Shown here: positions 35,976 through 45,042 of the stretch, piece by piece
Numbering within the stretch: the first letter of the stretch is position 1
How the letters are laid out: each line of letters begins with the position of its first letter
Assembly (NCBI RefSeq): GCF_004138205.1
Contig: NZ_RXNQ01000031.1
Span: 1 to 64,000 of the forward strand
Origin: Pedobacter sp. SYP-B3415
Lineage (GTDB): Bacteria; Bacteroidota; Bacteroidia; Sphingobacteriales; Sphingobacteriaceae
Direction: 5' to 3'
Length of the DNA stretch: 64,000 nt
Made by a program: the position numbers and the translations under genes
Notes under the pieces: model-generated
The model's database searches: none
Told to the model about the DNA's origin: nothing
What the model saw: only the letters and a program-made list of their open reading frames with translations

Positions 35976-36827
35976 TCAGGACTGCCGCCCGTTTAAAGAC
36001 TGCGCAGAAACTGAGACAGCATCCCATTCTTCCCATACGGCCAGGCGTTCGGCATAGGCCGCTCTTACCCAGGGCAGGTTTTCGCTGCCAAGGTGGAAGC
36101 GCAGGGGCGGACTTTCCGCGTCCACTACTTTAAAGAGCGCTTGGGGCGTAGCCAGCGGATCACCCTTTGGTAACGTTTGAAGTGACTGAAAAAACTGCTC
36201 TTTCACACCTGCATACATATCCATTCCTGCAGCGAAACGAAGCGAATCCTGACTGGCGAACTCAGTAGCATAGGCGCCGGGTTCGATGATCGTCACCCTG
36301 ATGCCGAATGCCTGCACCTCGGCAGCAAGACTTTCATGTATGGCCTCAAACGCCCACTTCGTTGAGCAGTAATAGCCGATAACGGGTAAGGTGACATGGC
36401 CCAGATTACTTGATGTACCAAGAATATGACCGCCGCCCTGCTCTCGTAGTATGGGCAATGCAGCCTGGATAACAGCCAGCGGACCGAATACATTGGTTTC
36501 ATACATAGCCTTAACTTCATCAGAATGTGCTTCCTCAATCGTTCCGACCAGCGAATACCCTGCATTGTTTAATACGATATCCAGCCTTCCGAAATAATCA
36601 TATGCCTGTCGCACGGCTTGTGCGGCTTGCGTTGGATTCGTTACATCCAGCTCGATCAGCAATACATTCTCGCCAAACTGTTCTTTCAACGGCGCCAGAC
36701 TTGCAGGGTTACGTGCTGTTGCTGCTACCTTATCCCCCCTTTGTAATGCTGCTTCTGTCCATACCCGCCCGAAACCACGCGAGGCTCCGGTGATAAACCA
36801 GACCTTACTTTTTAATTCATTTTTCAT
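35976..36827 (-). CDS. Short-chain dehydrogenase/reductase (SDR)
   Basis: A 283-residue NAD(P)-dependent oxidoreductase of the classical SDR family. The cofactor motif is TGASRGFGR (about 14-22), the NAG motif is LNNAGYS, and the active site is YCSTK with the preceding Ser region (GTSSNLG). It is cytoplasmic and the substrate is unknown. The AraC gene lies 36-42 bases downstream on the same strand, so regulator and enzyme form a cassette that is repeated at 49.4-51.2 kb. The upstream region shares a CTTTGTnAnATCAA block with that second cassette. Confidence 0.9.
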   Translation of the reverse strand: MKNELKSKVWFITGASRGFGRVWTEAALQRGDKVAATARNPASLAPLKEQFGENVLLIELDVTNPTQAAQAVRQAYDYFGRLDIVLNNAGYSLVGTIEEAHSDEVKAMYETNVFGPLAVIQAALPILREQGGGHILGTSSNLGHVTLPVIGYYCSTKWAFEAIHESLAAEVQAFGIRVTIIEPGAYATEFASQDSLRFAAGMDMYAGVKEQFFQSLQTLPKGDPLATPQALFKVVDAESPPLRFHLGSENLPWVRAAYAERLAVWEEWDAVSVSAQSLNGRQS

Positions 36828-37004
36828 ACCTGTAATTTTGATGTAACAAAGTTCTTTAACAGTTCATCAGACGATGTAGCCAAATCGGGAAGTTTTGTAG
36901 CCGGATTGCGGATTCTTCAAACGATTGTATACTTGTGTACGTTGTTATGACGCTAGCGCGCGATAGATGTATGCCGAAATTCAGGACAAGCAGCGGATTC
37001 GACT

Positions 37005-37241
37005 ATGAAAAAATATGCAAATGAACACGGAGATTCAGGCGTAACGGGCTATGAGGCCGGTTCAGGATTTATCCGCGTACGTTTTGTTAACGGCATTACC
37101 TACGAGTACACAAATGCCAGCGCCGGCGCCGCAAATATAAAGGCCATGACTCGCTGTGCAGAAGCCGGTCGCGGACTGGCGACATACATACAGCGGCATG
37201 TTAAGGATAGGTTTGCAAGAAAAATAACCGGCGAAAAATGA
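37005..37241 (+). CDS. Small KTSC-like protein
   Basis: A 78-residue protein. The core GFIRVRFVNGITYEYTNAS and the following Ala/Gly-rich helix with GLATYIQRHVKDRF resemble the KTSC domain, a short beta-alpha module often found next to lysyl-tRNA synthetase or in phages. The usual Lys-Thr-Ser-Cys residues are not obvious, so the match is only in general pattern. The protein is basic at its end (RFARKITGEK) and has no signal or membrane segment. Single gene between divergent and convergent neighbours. Function unknown. Confidence 0.6.
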   Translation: MKKYANEHGDSGVTGYEAGSGFIRVRFVNGITYEYTNASAGAANIKAMTRCAEAGRGLATYIQRHVKDRFARKITGEK

Positions 37242-37297
37242 GCGTAGTTGTTGCAGATCCGGGTAACCACCACTATAAAACCACGCACTATGCCCAG

Positions 37298-37873
37298 CTA
37301 AGCAAACAGCTGATCAGCAATAAGCCCGAGTATAAATCCACCAAGGGTACCTGCCGAACCGATAATAATAATTGGAATCGCTAATAAAGTCATTATCTGC
37401 GGCTGACTCTTTCTGATCTGAATAAAGTGTTTTGAAAGATCTATGCTGCCTGATGACAATGCAGCGGCGAGCCTATGCTGTATGCCGCTTAGACCAGAGC
37501 CAGGCTCCAGCTCAAGCAAATACCTGTCAGCCGGTGCCTCAAAGGTGAACAGTTCCATTCGACCCTCGTGAAAATTACTGGTTTGCATGTTGAGCAGTGA
37601 GCGGGAAAGCAGGATTATTTCGCTCGTGCGTGCATTACGAATAACAGGCTTGTAATTGCCGGCGGGCGTTAATTTCAACAGCGGAGATTTTTGCCAGATT
37701 GAAAAACGACCAGCTTCCGTTAGGGTAAAAGTCCCGGTCGTTTGCGTATACGGAATGTCGAGCACGAGTGAACCGTTAAAGCCCTTTCTGAGCAGCCTGA
37801 TACCAGTGACCAGCAGATATATCCCTGTTGGAACACAACAGAAAAAAAGAATCCGGATGAGAAGAACTGACAT
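37298..37873 (-). CDS. Membrane protein of unknown function
   Basis: A 191-residue protein with a hydrophobic N-terminal helix (about 4-22, ILFFCCVPTGIYLLVTGI) and a C-terminal hydrophobic pair (about 160-188, LLAIPIIIIGSAGTLGGFIL). Between them is a beta-rich soluble domain with TQTTGTFTLTEAGRFSIWQK. It is probably anchored in the inner membrane with the middle domain on one side. I recognise no family. It is convergent with the KTSC-like gene. Confidence 0.6.
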   Translation of the reverse strand: MSVLLIRILFFCCVPTGIYLLVTGIRLLRKGFNGSLVLDIPYTQTTGTFTLTEAGRFSIWQKSPLLKLTPAGNYKPVIRNARTSEIILLSRSLLNMQTSNFHEGRMELFTFEAPADRYLLELEPGSGLSGIQHRLAAALSSGSIDLSKHFIQIRKSQPQIMTLLAIPIIIIGSAGTLGGFILGLIADQLFA

Positions 37874-38089
37874 AAAAACTTGATTTGGTAATCATCGGCA
37901 AATGCAGGCGGCCAGACAGTTAACAAACCCATTAATACTGAAAAAAGTTTGCGCCAAACGGCATGGACTGGTTCAAGTTGTTGTGAAGAGCCCGCGCGCG
38001 CATTTAAATATCTTTTAAAGGATATTCAACCGGAATGCCCTTATAATTAAACATTTCTTTTATTTTTGATCTACCAATCTAAACAGACT

Positions 38090-38344
38090 ATGATCACGAA
38101 ACAAGACCATAAAGCGCTCACGCTTGAACAGCTTTATGAAAAGCGACAATTGATAAAAAGAATTCTTACCGGCCTTGGTGCAGTTATGCTGCTTGCCTTT
38201 GCTGCGTTATTGTATCTGGCTTTTACAGATCCAAAACTCAGGTACCTTGCCGCGATTGCGTTTACCTTGTTTCCTGTCTACCTGCCGAACCTCATCAACC
38301 TGATGATGATTAATAAAGAAATTAAACTACGAGAGGCTCTATAA
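38090..38344 (+). CDS. Small two-helix membrane protein
   Basis: An 84-residue protein with two membrane helices (about 27-47, GLGAVMLLAFAALLYLAF, and 52-75, LAAIAFTLFPVYLPNLINL), preceded by a polar, charged N-terminus. The ATG at 38090 is preferred over an ATG eight codons upstream because the residues before it look like leader sequence. No family is recognised. It is two bases from the DUF3667 gene, so the two are surely co-transcribed and may act together. Confidence 0.65.
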   Translation: MITKQDHKALTLEQLYEKRQLIKRILTGLGAVMLLAFAALLYLAFTDPKLRYLAAIAFTLFPVYLPNLINLMMINKEIKLREAL

Positions 38345-38346
38345 CC

Positions 38347-39099
38347 ATGTCACACGGCTGTCTGAATTGTACCGCGCCATTAACAACAAAATACTGTCCG
38401 GATTGCGGGCAAAAGGCGAGTACCCACCGTTATTCGATCAAACACTTTGTAGAGCATGATTTTGTACACGGCGTCTGGCATGTAGACAAAGGTCTGCTGT
38501 ATACCGTAAAAGAACTGTTCACGCGGCCCGGACACAGCGTGCGCGAATACATCCAGGGAAAACGTGTGAATTACTTCAGCTTCATCACACTGATCATTCT
38601 CATTCTTACCATTACCGCACTCATTTCTCCCTATGTTCATGTGAAGATTTCCCAACTTACCCCGGGAAATAACAAACAGGCTATGAACGCATTCGAGCAG
38701 TTTGTATCTAAGTACCCCAAGCTGGTGATCATCCTGCTGGTTCCGCTCAATTCAGTTTTCAGTTTTTTATGGTTCAGGCGGGCCAAAATGAATTTTTCAG
38801 AACACCTGGTTGCAAACTCTTACAAAGCGGCAGCCGAACTGATAATTGGTCTGTTATTCACGATAGTGGTAATTTTTTACACTGATATCAAGGTACTCTC
38901 AATGATTTATATCGGGGTAGTCACACCCGCGGTGTTTTTGTACGACGTTTGGTACTACCGGCAGTTATTCTCGCCCTTCGGGTATGGCAAATGGACGCTG
39001 GTGATGAGAAGCGTCATGGTGATGATCTCTATTTTGATTTTCCAGGTGCTGCTCGGGGTGATCTGGGGAATTGTTCAAATGCAGGTTAAGCCGGCTTAA
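38347..39099 (+). CDS. DUF3667 zinc-ribbon membrane protein
   Basis: A 250-residue inner-membrane protein of the DUF3667 family. The N-terminus carries a zinc ribbon with two Cys-x2-Cys knuckles (CLNC and CPDC, residues about 5-21), followed by DFVHGVWHVDKGLLYTVKEL and then TRPGHSVREYI, the family hallmark. Four to five membrane helices fill the rest. The role of the family is not known. It is co-transcribed with the small membrane protein upstream. A second copy lies at 41114-41893. Confidence 0.85.
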   Translation: MSHGCLNCTAPLTTKYCPDCGQKASTHRYSIKHFVEHDFVHGVWHVDKGLLYTVKELFTRPGHSVREYIQGKRVNYFSFITLIILILTITALISPYVHVKISQLTPGNNKQAMNAFEQFVSKYPKLVIILLVPLNSVFSFLWFRRAKMNFSEHLVANSYKAAAELIIGLLFTIVVIFYTDIKVLSMIYIGVVTPAVFLYDVWYYRQLFSPFGYGKWTLVMRSVMVMISILIFQVLLGVIWGIVQMQVKPA

Positions 39100-39179
39100 C
39101 CTCGATCGACTTAAAAAACGGTAAAACGTAAAGATATTGCGGAGGTCGAATTGGTTGATTCCGAAGTCAAACACAACAA

Positions 39180-39584
39180 ATGATGATCACGAAACAAATA
39201 TGGGTGAATTTAGGCGTTGAGGATGTGGCAAGATCAGCTGAATTCTACCTGGCGCTGGGAATTAAGCCTAATGGTGCAGCAACAGCCGACCTGGCAAGTT
39301 TTCTCTTTGCCGAAAATAATCTGGTTATTCATTTCTTCAGAAAGCCGAAACTTGCCAGTGCCTTCGGTATTCATGCCGATCAGTTGAGCAGTGGTCATGA
39401 AGTGATGTTCTCCCTTTCTGCAAACTCAGCGGAAGAGGTGTATGAATGGATGAGATTGGCCGAAAGTGCGGGCGGAAGTGTCTTTCGTGAGCCATCCCGG
39501 GACGACGATGGTTTCCTGTACGGGGGCTTCGCCGATCCTGATGGTCATAAATTTAATGTCCTGCTTGTCGAACCGGTCATGTAA
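39180..39584 (+). CDS. VOC-family protein
   Basis: A 134-residue VOC-fold protein with the start MMITKQIWVNLGVEDVARSA, where the first strand and helix are clear. FYLALGIKPNG follows, and the end is GGFADPDGHKFNVLLVEP with the usual DPDGH motif that often carries a metal ligand. Its substrate is unknown. The stop codon overlaps the ATG of the DUF7003-like gene by one base (TAATG), so the two are translated in a coupled way. Confidence 0.86.
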   Translation: MMITKQIWVNLGVEDVARSAEFYLALGIKPNGAATADLASFLFAENNLVIHFFRKPKLASAFGIHADQLSSGHEVMFSLSANSAEEVYEWMRLAESAGGSVFREPSRDDDGFLYGGFADPDGHKFNVLLVEPVM

Positions 39585-40462
39585 TGTTTGTGTCTTCTTT
39601 GACTACTGAACAGGAAATACTGGATAAGCTTGATCATAGCAACGATGGTAATGATGGTTTCGTCATGCTTGGCGAGCCGTACTCCTACCTCATCGATGTT
39701 CGTTTGAACGTTTTCTGTGATGAACGTGAAAGATGGGCCATTGCCGTTGAACGGCTCGGCTATAATCCGCGGGCCGGGGCAATCAGCCTTGATATCCATT
39801 ACTACGGTAATTGTCTGCTTAATCTTGAACATTACAACGGCCGCTCCACCAATAGCTACAGCATTTACCCTGTTTTAGCTAACAGTTTTGAAGAAAGCGT
39901 TAATGGTGAAGAAATAAAGGAAGGCGCAGCTTTCTGGCTGGTGCGTGGATCGAAGGTTTCGTTAACGTACACCAGTCGCGCATTCAGCGAAGCCGGGATT
40001 GAGCTTAGCGAGACAGAATCGGGCAGCGTGCGTATAGAAGAGATGGCCCGGCTTGTCATTGTCAGCCACAGGGCGCTTTTCCGCGCAACAGATCCGGAAC
40101 TTCGAAAGTCGCTGCCGTCGGGAATGAAAAAGATACTGGTTGTTGACGAATGGCATCACAGGGATTTTAATTATACTCCCAATGAACCTATGAGCGAACG
40201 ACAGATGCTTCTTACTTATCAGACGCACACCGGAGCCGGAGGAACAAAACTGAGCTTTGAGCAGTTCGCCGGCATGATAAGACAGCAGGAAAAAGCTACA
40301 AATGAACGAAACCGGCAGAATTGGAACGAGAACAGGCCGGGCGCCTATGAAACCTGGCAGCTGATTGCTAAAGTAATCGTGAGCGGAAATCCCGCGCTTT
40401 ATCAGCCCCGGTTAAAGCCAAACACCCATTGGAAAAACTGGCCTGACTCAGGAAGTTTATAA
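39584..40462 (+). CDS. DUF7003-like protein
   Basis: A 292-residue soluble protein. The first 130 residues (TTEQEILDKLDHSNDG, YSYLIDVRLNVFCDERERWA, IAVERLGYNPRAGAISLDI) have the pattern I associate with DUF7003 proteins of Bacteroidota, which resemble immunity or SMI1-like ligand-binding proteins. The end is rich in Asn, Arg and Trp. No enzymatic motif is seen. It overlaps the VOC gene by one base. An SMI1/KNR4-like immunity role cannot be excluded, but no toxin gene is nearby. Confidence 0.65.
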   Translation: MFVSSLTTEQEILDKLDHSNDGNDGFVMLGEPYSYLIDVRLNVFCDERERWAIAVERLGYNPRAGAISLDIHYYGNCLLNLEHYNGRSTNSYSIYPVLANSFEESVNGEEIKEGAAFWLVRGSKVSLTYTSRAFSEAGIELSETESGSVRIEEMARLVIVSHRALFRATDPELRKSLPSGMKKILVVDEWHHRDFNYTPNEPMSERQMLLTYQTHTGAGGTKLSFEQFAGMIRQQEKATNERNRQNWNENRPGAYETWQLIAKVIVSGNPALYQPRLKPNTHWKNWPDSGSL

Positions 40463-40606
40463 AGTTATCCATTTTTGCCGGGCTGCACTTGCTGCAGGAT
40501 AACATCCGGCATGGCTCACCAACCAAATGACGGTGGCACGTGCAGGTCTGGTATAGTTACTTTCGACCGCTTACCCCTGACACCCGGGTTAGCTGCCGAA
40601 ATATCA

Positions 40607-41041
40607 TTAAATAGCAGCTTTGCCGTACTTGTCTTCCAAAAAAACGATCGTTGTTTCGATGAGCTGTTTGAGTACTTCCTGATTGACATCAGCAAGCTTT
40701 TTTATGTAAATGCAGCCTTTTCCCATTTTGAATTTACCGAGACCAGCCAGTAATTCCTCCTGTCCCGGTGCGCCTGAGTATACATACAGGGAAATGGCCG
40801 CCTTGCGTGGCGAGAAACCGACCAGCGGCCAGTCTCCCTCCTGCCTGCTCCGCTCGGATGTGTAGTGGTAACTACCGAATCCTATAATGGACGATCCCCA
40901 CACCTTAGCCGTGTGCCCGGTAACTTCCTGCATGAATTGTAACAGCTGGAGGGCATCCAGGCGCTTTTGTTCGGTATCGGCGAACGCATCGATGAATTCC
41001 CCTACATCTGCGGCAGTAGGTTTTGTCTTGATTTCAGCCAT
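40607..41041 (-). CDS. DUF1801 (YdhG-like) protein
   Basis: A 144-residue protein of the DUF1801 family, of iron-chaperone-like or YjbR-like fold. The pattern DVGEFIDAFADTEQKRLDAL, WGSSIIGFGSYHY and GFSPRKAAISLYVY with a GKGCIYIKKL segment is typical. Members are small cytoplasmic proteins of unknown use, common in Bacteroidota and Actinobacteria. It stands alone, convergent with the DUF7003-like gene and followed on the same strand by a DUF3667 gene. Confidence 0.85.
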   Translation of the reverse strand: MAEIKTKPTAADVGEFIDAFADTEQKRLDALQLLQFMQEVTGHTAKVWGSSIIGFGSYHYTSERSRQEGDWPLVGFSPRKAAISLYVYSGAPGQEELLAGLGKFKMGKGCIYIKKLADVNQEVLKQLIETTIVFLEDKYGKAAI

Positions 41042-41113
41042 AACAGTCGAATAAAAAGGCAGTTGTTATATGGTTTGTCAATTGGACACTGAAACTTGCC
41101 TTTTTTTGGTATA

Positions 41114-41893
41114 TCAGCCCAATATGGTTACTGACTGCAAGGGAATGTTTGACAACTTGATAACAGAAGTGCCAGCGCTGTTTCCCATGGCAATGTCTAT
41201 CAGCACGCCCAACAGCGCTGCAGCAATCATAAAAGTAATCATTCCGAGAATATAAGCAGCCAATGCCTTAAAGTAGTTAATCACTTTCCGTTTATCAAAA
41301 AACTGCCCGATAGCCCAGCTTGTGTAAGCGAGCCCGGCAAAACCAGCACCTGTCATTACATGTATGTGCGTCAATCCCTGTACAATGGCAAACATGGCAT
41401 AAATCAACATACCCATCCCAATTACAAAACACAGGAGGATCAGAATTTCATAGACATTATAATCATGTTTCCTGAAAAACAGCCGTATCCACAATGCGAT
41501 AAACAAACCCATAATGATGTTTGAATAACCATAATGATCCTGAACCCATTTCATAATATGGCTAACCGAAGATGTTTTGCCGCCCTGGTATTGCACATAG
41601 CCCTCCTCGATGTGAAAGAAATGGTTCACAAGCGTATAGATAAGTGAGGTAACAATGATGAAAATGATCGGTTTAACCAGGCGGCTTCTGTTTTCAGTAA
41701 TGAAGCGCCGTACATTGTCTCCTGGCCTGATCAGCAATTCCCTGATGGTATAAAGGATACCCTTTTCGAAGTGCAGCACATGTTCTATTTCATGAAGAAT
41801 ATAGTGACCATTAATGCGTTTGACCCGGGCAACCTGGCCGCATTCCGGACAGTATTTGGTATTGAATTCAGTGCTGCAATTTGCGCAAATCAT
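41114..41893 (-). CDS. DUF3667 zinc-ribbon membrane protein, second copy
   Basis: A 259-residue paralogue of the protein at 38347. The N-terminal zinc ribbon is CANC...CPEC (about 3-18), followed by HYILHEIEHVLHFEKGILYT and LLIRPGDNVRRFI, and the rest has five hydrophobic segments. Identity to the first copy is clear in these motifs but low elsewhere, so this is not a recent duplication. It is transcribed alone, divergent from the LLM flavin enzyme gene. Confidence 0.85.
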   Translation of the reverse strand: MICANCSTEFNTKYCPECGQVARVKRINGHYILHEIEHVLHFEKGILYTIRELLIRPGDNVRRFITENRSRLVKPIIFIIVTSLIYTLVNHFFHIEEGYVQYQGGKTSSVSHIMKWVQDHYGYSNIIMGLFIALWIRLFFRKHDYNVYEILILLCFVIGMGMLIYAMFAIVQGLTHIHVMTGAGFAGLAYTSWAIGQFFDKRKVINYFKALAAYILGMITFMIAAALLGVLIDIAMGNSAGTSVIKLSNIPLQSVTILG

Positions 41894-42086
41894 TGTATGA
41901 GGGGTTAATTTCCCCGAAACTAGCAGTTATGTTTTATATATACAAGTTACCTGCTTCACCCATTTGTTTTATAGACATTGCCGGCTTGAAAAATCGTGTA
42001 TAGATCTCTTGACTTTCAGCCAACACTTGTTGCTCGCCGGCTGTTTTCAGATCAAAGATTAACGCTTAAATTTACCGGCAGGACAT

Positions 42087-43109
42087 ATGAAAAAAATCGG
42101 ATTTTTATCTTTTGGGCATTGGGCCAACCATCCGGCTTATCAGGTCAGGACAGCAAGTGATACGCTGCTGCAATCTATTGATCTCGCTGTGGCGGCCGAA
42201 GAGATCGGCCTTGACGGTGCCTATTTCCGCGTGCATCATTTTGCAGCGCAGCTAGCCTCGCCCTTTCCTTTGCTGTCGGCCGTAGGCGCAAAGACCAGCA
42301 GGATCGAGATAGGCACAGGCGTAATTGACATGCGGTACGAAAACCCATTGTATATGGTTGAAGACGCGGGAGCGGCCGACCTGATCTCTGAAGGAAGGCT
42401 CCAGTTGGGCATTAGCCGGGGTTCGCCCGAACAGGTCATAGAAGGCTGGCGTCACTTCGGCTACACGCCGGATGAAGGTGAAAACGATGCCGATATGGGC
42501 CGGCGAAAAGCGCTGCAGTTTCTCGAAAAACTTCAGGGTATCGGATTTGCCCAGCCCAACCCCTACCCAATGTTTCCTAATCCGCCCGGCCTGTTGCGGC
42601 TCGAGCCATATTCAGCTGGCCTGAGGGAACGGATTTGGTGGGGAGCAGCTTCCAACGCTACCGCTGTGTGGGCCGCCGAAAACGGCATGCACCTGCAAAG
42701 CTCAACCCTGAAGTATGATGAAAGCGGCAAACCTTTTCACGAACAGCAGGCTGAACAGATCAGGCTTTACCGCGAGGCCTGGAAAAAAGCGGGTCACACC
42801 CGCGAGCCCAGGGTCTCTGTGAGCAGGTCAATTTTTGCGCTCGTGAATGACCAGGATCGCTACTATTTCGGCCGGGAAGCCGACCGTACAGATAAGATCG
42901 GAATGATTGAACAGGACAAGCGCGCAATCTTTGGCAGAAGTTACGCCGCCGAACCGGATCAACTCAATGAAGAGCTTGCGAAAGATGAAGCAATCAAAGA
43001 GGCAGATACGCTTTTGCTAACAATTCCGAATACCCTGGGCGTTGAGTACAATGTGCATGTATTGTCTTCGATTCTGACACATGTAGCGCCTGCGTTGGGC
43101 TGGAGATAA
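42087..43109 (+). CDS. LLM-class flavin-dependent oxidoreductase (luciferase-like)
   Basis: A 340-residue TIM-barrel flavoprotein of the bacterial luciferase-like superfamily. Motifs are GLDGAYFRVHHFA (conserved HHF region), SRIEIGTGVIDMRYENP, LISEGRLQLGISRGSPEQVI and NTLGVEYNVHVL near the end. Such enzymes use FMN or F420 with NAD(P)H to oxidise small molecules or act as monooxygenases. No flavin reductase lies beside it. The substrate cannot be named. It is cytoplasmic. Confidence 0.9.
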   Translation: MKKIGFLSFGHWANHPAYQVRTASDTLLQSIDLAVAAEEIGLDGAYFRVHHFAAQLASPFPLLSAVGAKTSRIEIGTGVIDMRYENPLYMVEDAGAADLISEGRLQLGISRGSPEQVIEGWRHFGYTPDEGENDADMGRRKALQFLEKLQGIGFAQPNPYPMFPNPPGLLRLEPYSAGLRERIWWGAASNATAVWAAENGMHLQSSTLKYDESGKPFHEQQAEQIRLYREAWKKAGHTREPRVSVSRSIFALVNDQDRYYFGREADRTDKIGMIEQDKRAIFGRSYAAEPDQLNEELAKDEAIKEADTLLLTIPNTLGVEYNVHVLSSILTHVAPALGWR

Positions 43110-43177
43110 AGATAATAAGTCACAAAACGCCCGCGCGCTTGTCGTATTTGCACGCTTTCGGCAAAAGTCGATAAACG

Positions 43178-43185
43178 TAATTTTG
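43178..43185 (+). promoter_or_regulatory. -7 element of the VOC gene at 43207
   Basis: TAATTTTG matches TAnnTTTG and lies 21 bases before the ATG, so a leader of about 15-18 bases is expected. No good TTG is found upstream. Confidence 0.45.
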
Positions 43186-43206
43186 GGTAAACAAATTAGA
43201 AATACG

Positions 43207-43620
43207 ATGGCAACTCAAATTTACGTCAACCTGCCCATTGAAGACCTCGACCGTTCTGTTGCATTTTTCAGCAAACTCGGTTATAGCTTCAATCCGCAGT
43301 TTACCGATGAAAAAGCAACCTGTATGGTGATCAGCGACACAATTTACGTCATGCTGTTGAAAAGGGCATTTTTTCAGACTTTTACCGACAAACAGATTGT
43401 CGATGCACATAAAGCCGTTGAATGTTCCATCTGCCTTTCTGCAGATAGCAAAGAAGCGGTTGACGAAATGGTAGCCAAAGCGGAAGCCGCCGGTGCAACA
43501 ATTCCTAACCCGGCAAGCGACTATGGCTTTATGTACCAGCACAGCTTTGATGATCCCGACGGCCACCATTGGGAATTTGTTTGGATGGACCCGAACGGCG
43601 CGCCGGAGTCAGAAGTTTAA
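43207..43620 (+). CDS. VOC-family protein (glyoxalase/dioxygenase fold)
   Basis: A 137-residue VOC-fold protein. I take ATG 43207 (MATQIYVNLPIEDLDRSVAF) as start, because a frame-extending ATG at 43183 would lie inside the -7 element. Both halves of the fold are clear, the second with AVECSICLSADSKEAVDEM and the DDPDGHHWEFVWMDP ending that carries a metal-type His and Glu. This subgroup is often annotated as lactoylglutathione lyase-like or extradiol dioxygenase-like. Substrate unknown. A terminator follows. Confidence 0.87.
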   Translation: MATQIYVNLPIEDLDRSVAFFSKLGYSFNPQFTDEKATCMVISDTIYVMLLKRAFFQTFTDKQIVDAHKAVECSICLSADSKEAVDEMVAKAEAAGATIPNPASDYGFMYQHSFDDPDGHHWEFVWMDPNGAPESEV

Positions 43621-43984
43621 AACTTATACCCATTTACGACGCCAGCAGCGCCGGTTAATCGGTCTGCTGGCGTTTTCTAACATCTGCTGGATGAACCCTG
43701 CATCTAAAGTCATGCACAATAGACTTAAAAAATCCCGCTTCCAGACACAGTAAAGCCTGACGGACATCGACTTATGTGTCTGACCCTTTCTGATAATTTC
43801 CAGCGCATCGGCGTATAGAGCTGGGATATGCTTCGCAAACGGCTGATCGTAACAGCTTTTTTAGATCGGGCGCGGATCTAATCTATAAACTCCAATAAAA
43901 CGAGACTAGAGGGAGATCTGATTTGGCCTGAATTGTATAATTTATGTCCTTTCAGCCTGATCTCAGAAAGCTTAGATTTGTTTC
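43621..43984. other. 364-base intergenic region before the GlxA-type regulator
   Basis: Apart from the terminator near 43640 no gene, tRNA or clear repeat is seen. The last 100 bases are AT-rich and probably hold the promoter of the regulator gene; no TAnnTTTG element is convincing. Confidence 0.4.
43637..43680 (+). terminator. Terminator of the VOC gene at 43207
   Basis: ACGCCAGCAG and CTGCTGGCGT enclose a 15-base loop and run into TTTTC. The hairpin lies about 20 bases after the VOC stop. Confidence 0.7.
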
Positions 43985-45025
43985 ATGAATCAGGAGAAAC
44001 GCACTGAGACTGGAGCTACGAAACGACATGTAGTAATCGTGGCAATGACAGGTAGAATGTTACTCGACTTCTCAGGACCCGTCGATGTATTTAACAGCGC
44101 CAATGCCGTTCTTGAGGCTGCCGGTAAAGACGCCTCCTACATTGTCCGGGTTGTAGCGCCTACGGCTGATCGGGTAGTGACAAATGAAGTTGGCCTGGAT
44201 ATCACCTGCAGTCAGACTGTGTTCGATATAAGCGATTCCATTGATACGCTGTTGATTGCGGGCACGCATGGCGCCCAGAATCTTGACGATCCCAGGTATT
44301 CGTCATTTTATTCCTGGCTGATAGCAAAAGAACAGGAAATGCGCCGGATCGGCTCGATTTGCGCAGGCGCCTTTTCGCTCGCGAAAGCAGGCCTGCTTGA
44401 TGGCAAAAGGGCAACCACCCATTGGGACCGCAGCGAACTGCTTAGCCGGAACTTCCCGAAGATTTTGGTAGACTCTAACCCCTTCCATGTGAGCGACGGA
44501 AAAATTTATACCTCTGGCGGTGTATCGTCCGGAATTGACCTTGCCCTGGCCTTGGTTGAGGAAGACCTTGGCCGGGACATAGCCTTGCAGGTAGCACGCA
44601 GGCTGGTATTTTATCTTAACCGTCCGGGTTTTCAACAGCAATTTGGCAACCTTCTTCCCATTCACGAGACGCACGAACTTGCTGCAAAGCTTAGACCCTG
44701 GCTTATAAAACACATTGGGGAGCCGCTCGATGTGGCAACAATGGCTGAACACGTCCACATGAGTCAACGGAATTTTACACGTGTTTTTCACCGGCAAACA
44801 GGTTTACCGCCTGCCCGGTATCTGGAAAAATTGCGCGTTGAAGCGGCCCGAAGACACCTTGAAGATGGCGCTATGTCACTTGAACAAGTCGCAGCGGCAT
44901 GTGGACTAGGCGGCCTTGTGTCTATGCGCCGGGTTTTTCTGCGCCACTTTATGGTTACCCCATCCGATTACCGGCGGGCGTTCAGGACGTCGCTGACCGG
45001 TTTAATCGCTGAAAATACATTTTGA
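43985..45025 (+). CDS. GlxA-family regulator (DJ-1/PfpI domain plus AraC HTH)
   Basis: A 346-residue transcription regulator. The N-terminal half (about 12-190) is a DJ-1/PfpI-like domain with MLLDFSGPVDVFNSAN and the elbow Cys in GSICAGAFSLAKAG. The C-terminal third is an AraC-type double HTH (ATMAEHVHMSQRNFTRVFHR and AAACGLGGLVSMRRVF). GlxA-like regulators sense small metabolites and often control neighbouring catabolic genes. The stop lies 17 bases before the GAPDH start, so regulator and enzyme share a transcript. This arrangement is unusual for a glycolytic gene. Confidence 0.9.
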   Translation: MNQEKRTETGATKRHVVIVAMTGRMLLDFSGPVDVFNSANAVLEAAGKDASYIVRVVAPTADRVVTNEVGLDITCSQTVFDISDSIDTLLIAGTHGAQNLDDPRYSSFYSWLIAKEQEMRRIGSICAGAFSLAKAGLLDGKRATTHWDRSELLSRNFPKILVDSNPFHVSDGKIYTSGGVSSGIDLALALVEEDLGRDIALQVARRLVFYLNRPGFQQQFGNLLPIHETHELAAKLRPWLIKHIGEPLDVATMAEHVHMSQRNFTRVFHRQTGLPPARYLEKLRVEAARRHLEDGAMSLEQVAAACGLGGLVSMRRVFLRHFMVTPSDYRRAFRTSLTGLIAENTF

Positions 45026-45042
45026 TCTTAAACACAACAGTT

